Under the pieces are notes generated by a model that saw only the letters and a program-made list of their open reading frames with translations, did no database searches and was not told the DNA's origin. Made by a program: the position numbers and the translations under genes. A DNA stretch of 53,263 bases. Origin: a virus. Within the stretch, counting starts at the first letter, position 1, and every line of letters begins with the position of its first letter. Positions 25,241 through 33,250 of the stretch are shown in pieces. The stretch lies in the IMG/VR virus record IMGVR_UViG_3300025736_000033, positions 1 through 53,263 of that record. The stretch is one strand, 5' to 3'.

Positions 25241-25442
25241 AGCTGACTGGCATCTTTGATCGCTTGATCTTGAACAACCGGTTCTCGCCACAATCTATGG
25301 GCTTTCGGTTCTTCAATACTGCCTTATAGCCTTTAAGCTCAAGCTCTGGCTGCGTATCTGGTGTTCCCCAGAAGGCATGTTCAGTCTTGCTCTTAATCAA
25401 GCCAATGTCTTTTGCATCTTGTTCTAAAAGTTCTAGCCCGGT
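25239..25442 (-). CDS. Hypothetical protein, 67 aa
   Basis: Begins MTGLELLEQD at ATG 25442 with GGAGAGACAA upstream. A longer frame to 25484 would start inside the TGTCTC repeat block and is rejected. Helical N-terminus and basic C-terminus (LFKIKRSK). Unknown role in the portal/scaffold block. Confidence 0.45.
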   Translation of the reverse strand, partial: TGLELLEQDAKDIGLIKSKTEHAFWGTPDTQPELELKGYKAVLKNRKPIDCGENRLFKIKRSKMPVS

Positions 25443-25446
25443 CATT

Positions 25447-25498
25447 TGTCTCTCCATGTGTCTCATGTGTCTCAAGTGTCTCATTAGTTAATGAGACA
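25447..25498. promoter_or_regulatory. TGTCTCAt tandem block with inverted partner
   Basis: Three units spaced exactly 9 bases apart (starting at 25459, 25468 and 25477), plus a partial unit at 25447, are followed by the inverted ATGAGACA at 25491-25498. A related pair occurs at 28675-28709. It lies in the leader of the 67-aa gene. Candidate operator or RNA element. Confidence 0.5.
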
Positions 25499-25509
25499 TG
25501 TCAAGGCAT

Positions 25510-25767
25510 TCAACGCTTGCGGCGCCTTTTCATTTCTTTCACAACTTTGGGGCCACTCTCTAAAAGCAAAGATTTTTTAGCAGGGCCAGGATGACGCCGC
25601 TTCATTTCTGCATGTACTTTTTGAGGACTAGCCAAAAGCAAAGAACCAAATGTCTTCTTAGCTATACTAGCTGTTTTTGGAATAACTCTCTTTGCAAGAG
25701 GAACGCCCGGTCCGATTACCGCAGCCCTAACAATCTTCTCTACCTTACTACGTTTTTTCTTAGCCAT
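25510..25767 (-). CDS. Highly basic small protein, 85 aa
   Basis: Lys/Arg-rich (MAKKKRSKVEK at the start, KEMKRRRKR at the end) with an internal repeat: HAEMKRRHPGPAKKS followed by VKEMKRRRKR. It could coat DNA or be a minor head protein. It follows the 103-aa gene by 9 bases. Not recognised. Confidence 0.5.
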   Translation of the reverse strand: MAKKKRSKVEKIVRAAVIGPGVPLAKRVIPKTASIAKKTFGSLLLASPQKVHAEMKRRHPGPAKKSLLLESGPKVVKEMKRRRKR

Positions 25768-25776
25768 ATTGAACTC

Positions 25777-26088
25777 CTATGCTGGTACTTCTGTTTCGGC
25801 ATCCTTGTCGATACGTTCTATTGCGTCGTCAATGTCGCTTTCAAGGTCTTCCTGAAGGCCAATAGACTGCCAGTAAGCACCTACGTACTGGTTCCGCATC
25901 TCAACGCAAATATCTGTCGCCATCCCAAGCCGTACCAAATCAGCCTGGCCTTGCTTCAATATTCTTCCCAGTATCTTGAACCCCGGCTTTGTAGTTATAG
26001 CCTTCAGTTCCAGTAACTCGCGCTTCGTCATCTCTGTGACTGTGCCACAGATGTTCGGAGCGTATACCACTTCATCTAGTTTGCTCAT
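25777..26088 (-). CDS. Hypothetical head-region protein, 103 aa
   Basis: A mostly helical 103-aa protein with a C-terminal acidic helix (LESDIDDAIERIDKDAE). Its ATG overlaps the portal stop (ATGA). Small helical proteins next to the portal are common, but no family was recognised. Confidence 0.5.
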   Translation of the reverse strand: MSKLDEVVYAPNICGTVTEMTKRELLELKAITTKPGFKILGRILKQGQADLVRLGMATDICVEMRNQYVGAYWQSIGLQEDLESDIDDAIERIDKDAETEVPA

Positions 26089-28271
26089 TGGATTGATCCC
26101 GCTTCCCCTGCTATTATATCGCCATCGCCCTCACCTATTGTACGGGGCGGTGCCGCCCCTTCTTGTCCTGTTCCTACCCCTCCAGGAAGCTGTGGTGCGC
26201 CTGCCTGTGTGGCTGAGGCGAACTCTGCTTCCTGCATCTGCTTATGAATCTCAATATGTGCGTTAATCAGGTTCATAGCATCTTCTGCTATATCGCCATC
26301 AGGCATCATCTTGAAAAGGTTACGAGCATTGCCGTGGATTGCCATGTGTACTTCGTGGTTCTGATCAGGTTTAGGCTGATCCCATATACCGTTCTGGAAT
26401 GCCCGATTCTCTGAAGTAGCAATATGAGCTGCATCGCCCTCTTTCTCTGTCTCAAATATCTCGTCAACAGGGAAGTCCCTTGCACGGTAGATCCAGCGCA
26501 GAAGGTTGTTGGCGTTACGCTTGCCCATAGTGTCTTTGACTGCCGGGAAGGTATCGCGTATGAATGCATCCTGCTCACGCTGCACCATTACGTTTGTCTT
26601 GTAATCGTCAATAGCTGTGACCTTGACCCGTAGCGGTCCCCATATCTCAGCTGGCTTGATCTCTTCCAAGCTGCCCTGGTTGACCAACGAGAATGTAAGC
26701 TTCGGATCTGCAAACATACGCCACATCCGCATATCCCAAAGTGCTATCCACTCGAGTAGGCGGGACATCATGCGTAGACGGTCATTGGATGGCTTCATAG
26801 ACTGTTCAAATGCCTGTCGAGCTTCTGAGGCGCTGGTTCGTGAGCCCATAGGCTGACCAAGGAACGGGTCTGTGGTGCCGGCTGTCTCCTTAATACGTGC
26901 TTCTATATAGGCTATGAACGCCTGCATATCGCCAGTAACAGAGGGGACTTCGATACGCTTGAGCTTATCAATCATGCCCATCTGCATTTCCATCAGGCGT
27001 CTTGGCCCGAATGTCTTATCAGATGTATGGATAGCTCCGCGCTCGGTTATCCAGTTGGCGTTCAGCTGCAGATTCTTGTTATCAAACCACTGATCCAGTG
27101 TGGTCTTGTATTCTTGATAGGCCGGCCACAACAGATGAACGAATCCAAGGCTGTATGCGCCCTTGTTTTCCTCATCCCAATGCGAAGACTGCCAGAAATA
27201 GGGGATTTCGCCATTATCATCAGGATCATAGGCGTTGGGGTTGAGCTTGACGCATACGGGGTTGCTCTGGGAGATATGGCCTTCGAACGTAGCCATGATA
27301 CGCCTTGGGAAAATAGTGTCATCCCACTTGCCATCTGTGTCAATAGGAGCAAACATCACTACATCCCACTGGTCAAACTCACCAGTAGGCACATCAGAGC
27401 TACCGCCTGTATCAGCATTATCATGTACGTCCTGCTGTACGTTGGATGGCTGTTCGGTCTTAAATAGCTGATCGTTGGTAAGCTTGCTGATATTCTTGTA
27501 GGCGCCAGACTTCTGCTTCGAAAGCAGATCTGTCAGGACCGGGTAGGACCGCATCAAAATACATTGCTGTTTCTGGATATCCTTTATCATTGCATCCAGC
27601 CAAACATTGTCTATTCCGTAGGTGGTAAAGTGAGGATGCTGCCTGATTACCTTCTCTGTAACCCATTTACTGCCATTCGGCTTGCCTTCTTTGTCATAAA
27701 TAGGCTTGCGGTAACGGTCTATCTTCTCATCATAGAGCCATTCCATACCGACCATGCCGTTACAGTTCTTGTTGACATACCACTGGAAGTCTTGGAGCGC
27801 TGCTTTACGGTTATCTATCTCGAATGAGTACTCAAGCAAGACCTTCTGAAGATTGGCCCGGTACATAGCATCGTCCCGGCTGTCGCCATCTATCGTATCA
27901 AGAGGCTTATAGGAAGCTCCTATCTCGTCTTGAGCATAAAGTGTCTCATTATCATTCGCCGTGACAGCTCTGAGAGCTCTGAAGAATGCATCAGGAACGG
28001 TATCAATAGCATCGCGTGTCTTGTTCTCGTCCTGCTTAGTCTGGCCTTTTGCCATCCGGAACATCTGATCCGAATGTTTCAGGTCTTCTTCCATCTTGTC
28101 ACGGTTCGACTGTGAATCAAACTTCGTAAAGTAGGTCTTGGCACGCTCCAGTACCTTCTTGACGGTCTCTTCGTTATCAGCCCAGTTGGCTACTTTGAGA
28201 GAAGGGTCTATATCTTTTTCGGGGGGTGCTGCCTTTTCGGGTTTCTCAGGAAGATCAACTGGTGCCGCCAT
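26085..28271 (-). CDS. Portal protein
   Basis: 728 aa, in the size range of podovirus portals. A helical N-terminal clip/stem region is followed by conserved-looking segments: MVGMEWLYDE (about 165), NVWLDAMIKDIQKQQ (about 230), and near residue 490 FLGQPMGSRTSASEARQAF, a segment typical of phage portal proteins. A charged Gln/Ala/Gly C-terminus follows. It sits two genes downstream of the terminase, before scaffold and capsid. The dodecameric portal forms the DNA entry channel at the head vertex. Start ATG 28271 overlaps the GroES-like gene by 17 bases. Confidence 0.8.
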   Translation of the reverse strand: MAAPVDLPEKPEKAAPPEKDIDPSLKVANWADNEETVKKVLERAKTYFTKFDSQSNRDKMEEDLKHSDQMFRMAKGQTKQDENKTRDAIDTVPDAFFRALRAVTANDNETLYAQDEIGASYKPLDTIDGDSRDDAMYRANLQKVLLEYSFEIDNRKAALQDFQWYVNKNCNGMVGMEWLYDEKIDRYRKPIYDKEGKPNGSKWVTEKVIRQHPHFTTYGIDNVWLDAMIKDIQKQQCILMRSYPVLTDLLSKQKSGAYKNISKLTNDQLFKTEQPSNVQQDVHDNADTGGSSDVPTGEFDQWDVVMFAPIDTDGKWDDTIFPRRIMATFEGHISQSNPVCVKLNPNAYDPDDNGEIPYFWQSSHWDEENKGAYSLGFVHLLWPAYQEYKTTLDQWFDNKNLQLNANWITERGAIHTSDKTFGPRRLMEMQMGMIDKLKRIEVPSVTGDMQAFIAYIEARIKETAGTTDPFLGQPMGSRTSASEARQAFEQSMKPSNDRLRMMSRLLEWIALWDMRMWRMFADPKLTFSLVNQGSLEEIKPAEIWGPLRVKVTAIDDYKTNVMVQREQDAFIRDTFPAVKDTMGKRNANNLLRWIYRARDFPVDEIFETEKEGDAAHIATSENRAFQNGIWDQPKPDQNHEVHMAIHGNARNLFKMMPDGDIAEDAMNLINAHIEIHKQMQEAEFASATQAGAPQLPGGVGTGQEGAAPPRTIGEGDGDIIAGEAGSIQ

Positions 28272-28650
28272 CTCGTTCTCCTAAAGCTACAACGCATTCA
28301 GGTACAGCTTCATCAATAAACCGCTCATCTTCAGCGTAAGGAGATAGTTTGATGCCCCAAGGATGGTCGTCTGGCAATAAAATTATATCGTCAACCCTGT
28401 AGCAATCGCACATGCATCTTGAAACTTTACGCTCTTTGAGCAATTTAAAAGGCCAGCGTCTTTCGCGGCCAACCTCTGTACCGATAGCCAAAACTTCGAA
28501 CCAAAGAGAATAGTCACGAGTCCATTCAGGTAGTATAAGTCCTTCTGGTTCAGGCGTTTCGCACCTTCGGCAATAAAGCCAATGACCATCAAGCCTCTTT
28601 ATATGCACATTACATTTTGTGCCTACCCATGCAGAATGTTTACTATTCAT
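28255..28650 (-). CDS. GroES-like co-chaperonin (putative)
   Basis: The 131-aa protein has the GroES element order. An N-terminal basic strand (HIKRLDGHWLYCRRC) leads to EPEGLILPE, equivalent to the mobile-loop/GGIILP region. Then FEVLAIG is equivalent to the GxVVAVG strand. An insert follows with Cys residues (SRCMCDCYR). VDDIILLPDDHPWGIKL is equivalent to VGDxVLF, and the end is PECVVAL. Phage co-chaperonins such as T4 gp31 replace GroES to fold capsid protein. Location between terminase and portal supports a head-folding role. Assigned by pattern, so moderate confidence. Confidence 0.6.
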   Translation of the reverse strand: MNSKHSAWVGTKCNVHIKRLDGHWLYCRRCETPEPEGLILPEWTRDYSLWFEVLAIGTEVGRERRWPFKLLKERKVSRCMCDCYRVDDIILLPDDHPWGIKLSPYAEDERFIDEAVPECVVALGERDGGTS

Positions 28651-28666
28651 TTCATTACCCCCGAAT

Positions 28667-28710
28667 GTATCATGTGTCTCATAAGTGTGTCAATAGCTTA
28701 AATGAGACAT
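28667..28710. promoter_or_regulatory. TGTCTCAT...ATGAGACA inverted repeat with possible promoter
   Basis: Arms at 28675-28682 and 28702-28709 form a dyad upstream of the GroES-like gene. On the minus strand a perfect TTGACA (28693-28688) lies within it, followed about 17-18 bases later by a weak TACATT-type -10. The same arm sequence is found as tandem units at 25447-25498. Confidence 0.45.
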
Positions 28711-28711
28711 A

Positions 28712-30445
28712 TTATATTACTCTTCCATTGCGAATATATCCCGTATATTCGTTCCCGGACTCCGCTCCTGCTCCAAGTGCGAGTTGGCTTCCCGAAGCCT
28801 CACCATCGTACCGTGGGTTCTGTAACATCAAATATTTCATGGCTGTCATCAAATGATCGTTGCCGTCTTCTGGTTCATCACGGCCTGGCTTCTTGCAGTA
28901 TGATTCAATCTCTGTCCGGAACCGGTACAACGTATTGAATATATACAGCCGTGGGGCTCCTGTGATGGGATTGCCATTCACATCCATGATCGTGCCTGCC
29001 TTGATCTTCTTCATGCGCTCGAGGATATGCGGCCTATCAGGTATGGGCTCAAACCATTCCTTCACGATAGGGACAGCATTACGGTTGTGCATCCCGCTGC
29101 CTGGGATAGCCATAAGCCCATACGCAGCAAACATCTGACCTTGGGTTATGACAGTCTGTGGACCTGGAGAGTTGAACGTACGTGGATCCATTACGGTGAA
29201 AGCATATTGCTCTGCCTGCTGTATTTCCTCGAATATCTTACGGATATTGCCGTATTCGTCACGGTCTTCGTCTATCTCTGCACGCTTGTTGCCGCACGCT
29301 TCTATCAGTGCCACGGCATTATCTTCCATCCCACCACCTGCATTGTAGTATTCCCGATAGAACACAATATCACCCCAAGGCGCCACAGCAGCGCATATAC
29401 ACCCAAACACATCCTTACGTCCCGGATCAACACCACGGAACCTTGTCCAGCCCGTCGGTATCTCAAATGGGTCTATCCATTGCAGAGATCTATCCCAGTT
29501 ATCGTATACAAGCCCCTCAGAGGACTCAGGGAGCCCGTAATACCTTGACCTACCCTCACGTATCTTCTTCTGGTTTCCGACCTCTTGTGGCTTCAGTATG
29601 TACTTCTCATAGAGTTTCTGGCGCTTAGTCTCAGAGATCAATGCTACAGGTACGTCGTCAAGTGAGATATGGTACTTCTCCCACGTTATACCCTTATCCA
29701 GTAGCCCGCCTGTCATACGTGTGACCCAGCAGTGTGCCCCAGTGTCTGGCCGGCCTTGAACGTAATGTGGTGTCATTGCGGTAGCGCACTGAAAATCGTC
29801 AATCGTTGTGCCACGAGCGTAGGCGCCGTCGAATTGGTCTTCCGGTACCTGCTCATCGAATGCCCACACATCGTAGGGATTGGACTCAAACGCCTGTTGA
29901 TCCTGCTTATAGGCAAAGAAGTCGAGCCTAGAACCGCAAGCGAGTGGCAAATCCGGTGCGCTATTCCATGAAGGATGCTTGCGCTTCATGCGCTTGTCTT
30001 TGGGGTGCCAATGCGCTGAGTACTCTCTGAGCTCGTCCATCGGCCATACTTCGGAGATGACAGGCCAAATCATGCGCTGTACCTGCTGGGTCATAATGTA
30101 ACTGGCGATTGCGCCTTTGCGTGGTCCGGTCCAGTCCTTCGGCTTTAAGCCATGCTCCCGGCAACTGTGCCAGTAATCGTGAATCGGCATCATACGCCTT
30201 GCAAGCCAGCATATAAGGGCCATGCTCTTGCCGTACTGATTACCGGCATAGATGATTCCCATATCAACTTTATCGTTGTTGATGAAATCCATCTGGGGAC
30301 CGTGACCCAGCAGGAACCCCAGCCGGTTCTCTTCATACTGCCGAAGGATCTCGCGCAAGGGCTCAGACTCTTCAGGCGGCATAGCCAGCAAGTCCTTATC
30401 GCTAAAGACATGCCACTGGTTATTAAATGGAAGTTTGTAGATCAT
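28712..30445 (-). CDS. Terminase large subunit
   Basis: 577 aa with an ATPase N-terminal half and a nuclease C-terminal half. The Walker A-like segment is YAGNQYGKSMAL (about residues 65-77). The Walker B region is YDVWAFDEQ (about 190). The nuclease domain begins near residue 335 with RFRGVDPGRKDVFG (first Asp) and continues with FTVMDPRTF and EDGNDHLMTAMKYLM (late Asp). It packages DNA through the portal. Its ATG overlaps the stop of a 57-aa zinc-ribbon gene (ATGA). No small subunit is adjacent in the usual form. Confidence 0.85.
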   Translation of the reverse strand: MIYKLPFNNQWHVFSDKDLLAMPPEESEPLREILRQYEENRLGFLLGHGPQMDFINNDKVDMGIIYAGNQYGKSMALICWLARRMMPIHDYWHSCREHGLKPKDWTGPRKGAIASYIMTQQVQRMIWPVISEVWPMDELREYSAHWHPKDKRMKRKHPSWNSAPDLPLACGSRLDFFAYKQDQQAFESNPYDVWAFDEQVPEDQFDGAYARGTTIDDFQCATAMTPHYVQGRPDTGAHCWVTRMTGGLLDKGITWEKYHISLDDVPVALISETKRQKLYEKYILKPQEVGNQKKIREGRSRYYGLPESSEGLVYDNWDRSLQWIDPFEIPTGWTRFRGVDPGRKDVFGCICAAVAPWGDIVFYREYYNAGGGMEDNAVALIEACGNKRAEIDEDRDEYGNIRKIFEEIQQAEQYAFTVMDPRTFNSPGPQTVITQGQMFAAYGLMAIPGSGMHNRNAVPIVKEWFEPIPDRPHILERMKKIKAGTIMDVNGNPITGAPRLYIFNTLYRFRTEIESYCKKPGRDEPEDGNDHLMTAMKYLMLQNPRYDGEASGSQLALGAGAESGNEYTGYIRNGRVI

Positions 30446-30615
30446 TTACGCCAGCCGCAGGTACTGCATCGATTGTCCTCTATCTCGCTAGTGCAGACCG
30501 GGCATAGTAGTGCCGCCTTTCCCTCTTTCTTTTTGCTGGTTTTCCAGGTGATAAAATCGTGGTTATCGTCGAACCGTGATTTATTCACTCGCTGGTCCGT
30601 ATTCTTGATCGTCAT
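30442..30615 (-). CDS. Zinc-ribbon protein upstream of terminase, 57 aa
   Basis: Starts MTIKNTDQRV at ATG 30615 and ends in ATGA with the terminase. The basic middle (KTSKKKEGK) is followed by CPVCTSEIEDNRCSTCGW, a two-CxxC zinc ribbon in the last 25 residues. Coupling to terminase suggests a possible packaging accessory or DNA-binding role; it is too short for an ordinary TerS. Confidence 0.55.
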   Translation of the reverse strand: MTIKNTDQRVNKSRFDDNHDFITWKTSKKKEGKAALLCPVCTSEIEDNRCSTCGWRK

Positions 30616-30655
30616 TTCCTCTTGTCTCCTGTTCTCGTTCTGTTACTATATCCCT

Positions 30656-31042
30656 ATGCCTAAACACGATGATTACGATGTAGCTATGAGAGCCCTTCGG
30701 AGGAAGAACATCCACGAATCCAAGGTCTTATTCAGGCCCATAGAGCGTAGCAAAGACAATACACTCATATTCAGAGTGCGTAGATTTGCTGGCCCAATGG
30801 CCCAGTGGCGTGAAGTCCCTATCTGGCAAGCCCAGCAGAACAAGGATGCTCTGATAGGGTTTATCTTCCCTGACGGTACGCTCCGCTCTGACGCTGAAAT
30901 ACTATGCTCTGAATTCGGTGGCATCAATCTTCCTATCTACGTAGCCTTCTGGAAGCCTCATGTTCCTCTCAACGAACGCAACTTTGTTGCTGATGGGAAA
31001 CAGACAAGGCTTCAGGAACGTCCTACTATCCTTGTGCGGTAA
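30656..31042 (+). CDS. Isolated plus-strand hypothetical protein, 128 aa
   Basis: Begins MPKHDDYDVAMRALRRKN at 30656. No clear ribosome site is seen, and the frame stays open upstream. The sequence looks like a folded basic protein (REVPIWQAQQNKDALIGFIF, ILCSEFGGINLPIYVAFWK). It is head-to-tail with a minus gene (17-base overlap at the 3' end) and opposes the 57-aa gene upstream. A reversed gene amid a minus operon is consistent with an inserted accessory gene. Not recognised. Confidence 0.45.
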   Translation: MPKHDDYDVAMRALRRKNIHESKVLFRPIERSKDNTLIFRVRRFAGPMAQWREVPIWQAQQNKDALIGFIFPDGTLRSDAEILCSEFGGINLPIYVAFWKPHVPLNERNFVADGKQTRLQERPTILVR

Positions 31043-31274
31043 CTTTCTTCTTCGCTGGTTTCTTGCTTGCTACCTTCTTCGGCTTATTCGAATCTTCCAT
31101 GTACCCGCCATTGATTGCCATCGCTGTTGCCCAATCCATAGCCCCCTGCTCTGTATCAAAAGCAGAAGATGCATACTGAATCTTCTCCCCTATGAATAGA
31201 GTCGCTTTATACTTCTCTTTGCCTTCTGGCCCGGTAGCCTCTATCTTCACTTTCGCGTCACCCAGCGTCTTCAT
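31026..31274 (-). CDS. Small Lys-tailed protein, 82 aa
   Basis: Starts MKTLGDAKVKIEATG. The first 60 residues look like a small alpha/beta fold, and the tail is KKPAKKKVTAQG. Overlaps the 80-aa gene by 17 bases. Not recognised; the basic tail suggests nucleic-acid contact. Confidence 0.5.
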   Translation of the reverse strand: MKTLGDAKVKIEATGPEGKEKYKATLFIGEKIQYASSAFDTEQGAMDWATAMAINGGYMEDSNKPKKVASKKPAKKKVTAQG

Positions 31275-31500
31275 TTCTTCTCCCCAACTGATGTTTGATT
31301 ACGTGTGGTACGCCTTCCGTCCACACTACACCCTGATCATAAAGTTTCAGCTTCTTATCAGGGTGTTTCTCATGCCGCCTGTCGAGCACTGCGTTAAGCA
31401 ATGCCATACTCGTAGTCGTTACACAAATACCGCCCGAGTCAGACTCTTCGAGCCTGAACGGGACCGGTCTTGTTTCAGTCTTTTTCTTTGCTATTGTCAC
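31258..31500 (-). CDS. Hypothetical protein, 80 aa
   Basis: Basic 80-aa protein starting MTIAKKKTETRPVPF, overlapping its upstream neighbour by an ATGA (31497-31500). No motif. Part of the small-gene run upstream of the terminase. Confidence 0.5.
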   Translation of the reverse strand: MTIAKKKTETRPVPFRLEESDSGGICVTTTSMALLNAVLDRRHEKHPDKKLKLYDQGVVWTEGVPHVIKHQLGRRNEDAG

Positions 31501-31841
31501 CCAACTCTTTTCCAGTTACCAGGCACTACAGAATCATGTTCCGGTAGCTCTACTAACCGGTAACATAATAGTTCGTCTTTGCCCTCAAGTACAGCCTTAA
31601 CAACACGATGGCACCCGTCATATATCTTGTTATCGGGTCCGAGTATGATCGGTATTCGTGTCACGCATTTCATTATGCGCTGGCAGTGATGAATCATATC
31701 CGTCAGCCTGGCACCGGGAAATCGCTTCATGTTCATGTCGAGATCGTCCAACTTGACTGTCTCTATTTCAAGCCCCTTGCACGCTTCCTGCAGCGTTCTG
31801 TCTGTCCAGCGCCTACCTGTTGCAACATCTATATATGCCAT
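31497..31841 (-). CDS. ParB/sulfiredoxin-fold protein (putative)
   Basis: This 114-aa protein has the segment RIPIILGPDNKIYDGCHRVVKAVLEG at about residues 62-87, interrupted here only by description. The DGCHR box corresponds to the DGxHR motif of ParB-like/sulfiredoxin domains, which can bind nucleotide or cleave DNA. No helix-turn-helix region follows, so it is the small phage-type version rather than a partition protein. It is preceded directly by the 56-aa Cys protein. Confidence 0.55.
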   Translation of the reverse strand: MAYIDVATGRRWTDRTLQEACKGLEIETVKLDDLDMNMKRFPGARLTDMIHHCQRIMKCVTRIPIILGPDNKIYDGCHRVVKAVLEGKDELLCYRLVELPEHDSVVPGNWKRVG

Positions 31842-31842
31842 A

Positions 31843-32013
31843 TTAGTTTCCTTTCGTCCTTCTTGCTTTCCTTCGTACGTTGCACCGTACTTCTTCCTGA
31901 ATCTCAGGACAATATATAAGCTCTATGCAGTTTTGAGCCTCTTTGTGATCCTGCTTGAAATGATAACATTCCTTCCAGGTACACTTTGCCTTACCCGAAC
32001 AGTTCATCTTCAT
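31843..32013 (-). CDS. Cys-rich small protein, 56 aa
   Basis: Starts MKMNCSGKAKCTWKECYHF in an ATGA overlap with the 36-aa gene. Five to six Cys and a His in the first 40 residues suggest metal binding, and the C-terminus is Arg-rich (RRKARRTKGN). The stop lies one base before the ParB-like gene ATG. Confidence 0.55.
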   Translation of the reverse strand: MKMNCSGKAKCTWKECYHFKQDHKEAQNCIELIYCPEIQEEVRCNVRRKARRTKGN

Positions 32014-32120
32014 CTCTTAGCTTTCTTACGTGACTGCCTAACCGTCCCCTTGTTGCCCTTGCCGCCGCCTGATCCGTCTTTCCTCGGTGTCCCGCCACAA
32101 CTACCTTTTCGCTTTGCCAT
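32010..32120 (-). CDS. Gly/Lys-rich small protein, 36 aa
   Basis: Begins MAKRKGSCGGTPRKDGSGGG and ends KKAKR. AAAGGA precedes ATG 32120. An in-frame ATG at 32150, overlapping the previous stop as ATGA, would add ten residues. The CGGTPRKDGSG pattern is shared by many tiny phage and bacterial proteins of unknown role (from memory). Confidence 0.5.
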   Translation of the reverse strand: MAKRKGSCGGTPRKDGSGGGKGNKGTVRQSRKKAKR

Positions 32121-32146
32121 TTGCTCGTTCCTTTCTGTTGCGTTAC

Positions 32147-32377
32147 TCATTGGTTGCCTTTCTGCGCTTTATAGACATTAACAACCTGCACCATAGACTC
32201 GTCTGGGATTACCTGTTTGATCCAAGTGTTGCGGATAGCCGATCTAGCCTTCTTCTCACTGGCGTACACCATCAGCCTTGGTGTTGTACTAGACCCGCCG
32301 CGAGTGTACATAACTTCGCCATCCTCGTTGACTACTGCCCATAGTTGCGTCTCGGTTTTATCTCGGTTGTAGCTCAC
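32147..32377 (-). CDS. Hypothetical protein, 76 aa
   Basis: Starts MSYNRDKTETQLWAVV. Looks like a small alpha/beta protein with a central helix (SEKKARSAIRNTWI). TGA of this gene overlaps a possible ATG of the next. Not recognised. Confidence 0.5.
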   Translation of the reverse strand: MSYNRDKTETQLWAVVNEDGEVMYTRGGSSTTPRLMVYASEKKARSAIRNTWIKQVIPDESMVQVVNVYKAQKGNQ

Positions 32378-32429
32378 TTCTCCCCCCTCTCCAAGTCAAT
32401 AGCCCTGTCTTGCTCGGTGGTGCGGTCGG

Positions 32430-32648
32430 TCATCCTTGCGCCCATGCCTTCTGCCTAGTGGTCTTGCCGTTTTTCCTTGCATTGCGCTTGATCTTCTTTA
32501 GCTCGGCCTGTGATTGCGCCAACGTAATCTCACCCGAACGCACTCTCTCTATCAATGCCATCCGCACGTCAATGCTATCAGCAACACCCCCAGCATCTTC
32601 CGCGTTGTTCACTGCTACCCGTTTTCTATTTCGGTCCCAGAAGTCCAT
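32430..32648 (-). CDS. Small charged protein, 72 aa
   Basis: Starts MDFWDRNRKRVAVNN in a TGATG overlap with the 200-aa gene. Helical and basic in the C-terminal half (LKKIKRNARKNGK). Possible DNA-binding accessory. Not recognised. Confidence 0.5.
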   Translation of the reverse strand: MDFWDRNRKRVAVNNAEDAGGVADSIDVRMALIERVRSGEITLAQSQAELKKIKRNARKNGKTTRQKAWAQG

Positions 32649-33250
32649 CACAGCTCACCATCTTTCTCTAGTTGTATAGCGCGGTCCATCAAGGCCCGCC
32701 ATGTCTTGTCGTCAAATGACTTACCGTAAGGTATGTAACACCTCCATAACTCGGCGAATGTGTCCAAATCGGCATACGCTCCCATTATCCCCAGCCTTGC
32801 TACCATCGCTATCCGCTCCCCATCCGTATTCGCAGGGATTGCTTGCGGGTGGGCTTCTCTCCAATCATCGCACACATGGATATTCATGTTCTTGACCTGT
32901 GTGGTATGGAGCAGGCAATAGTGGTTATCCTCTTGACTGTCGCAAGTGTCACAGCTCTTGACTACTTCTGCCTTCCCCTCTCCCTCTGGCGGGTGGGCTT
33001 CGGGTTCTACTTCGGTATTAGGCAGTGTGTCCCTTGACGGAGACACATGGCCCCTCTCGCAGTGGTCATTCCCATTCAGCCTTCGCTCACGACTCTTTAC
33101 AGGATCACCACATATAGGGCATCGGCCATAGCTGGACGCCACCCCCTCTCCCTCAGGCTGGGCGGTGGGGTCCTGTGCTTTCATGCAAGCCAAGCAGAGG
33201 CCACCCCAAAGTGCCATAAACTTTCCCTTGCATTTAATACATATTACCAT
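32648..33250 (-). CDS. Multi-zinc-ribbon protein, 200 aa
   Basis: From ATG 33250, which follows AGAAAGGCGGCAGAGG. The N-terminus has CIKC...CLAC (about 4-27), then CPIC (about 48), a second Cys/His set in CERGH, and later CDTC and HYCLLH. The C-terminal 70 residues form a separate helical part (AMVARLGIMGAYADLDTFAEL). A longer frame to 33304 crosses a repeated 40-nt cassette and is not used. Two or three zinc sites suggest nucleic-acid or protein binding. Confidence 0.5.
   Translation of the reverse strand: MVICIKCKGKFMALWGGLCLACMKAQDPTAQPEGEGVASSYGRCPICGDPVKSRERRLNGNDHCERGHVSPSRDTLPNTEVEPEAHPPEGEGKAEVVKSCDTCDSQEDNHYCLLHTTQVKNMNIHVCDDWREAHPQAIPANTDGERIAMVARLGIMGAYADLDTFAELWRCYIPYGKSFDDKTWRALMDRAIQLEKDGEL

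Noticed and set aside
28712-30445. Small terminase subunit next to the large subunit
   Set aside because: The adjacent genes are a 57-aa zinc ribbon and a GroES-like protein; neither has TerS length or helix pattern. The 261-aa gene at 37485 is only a weak candidate.
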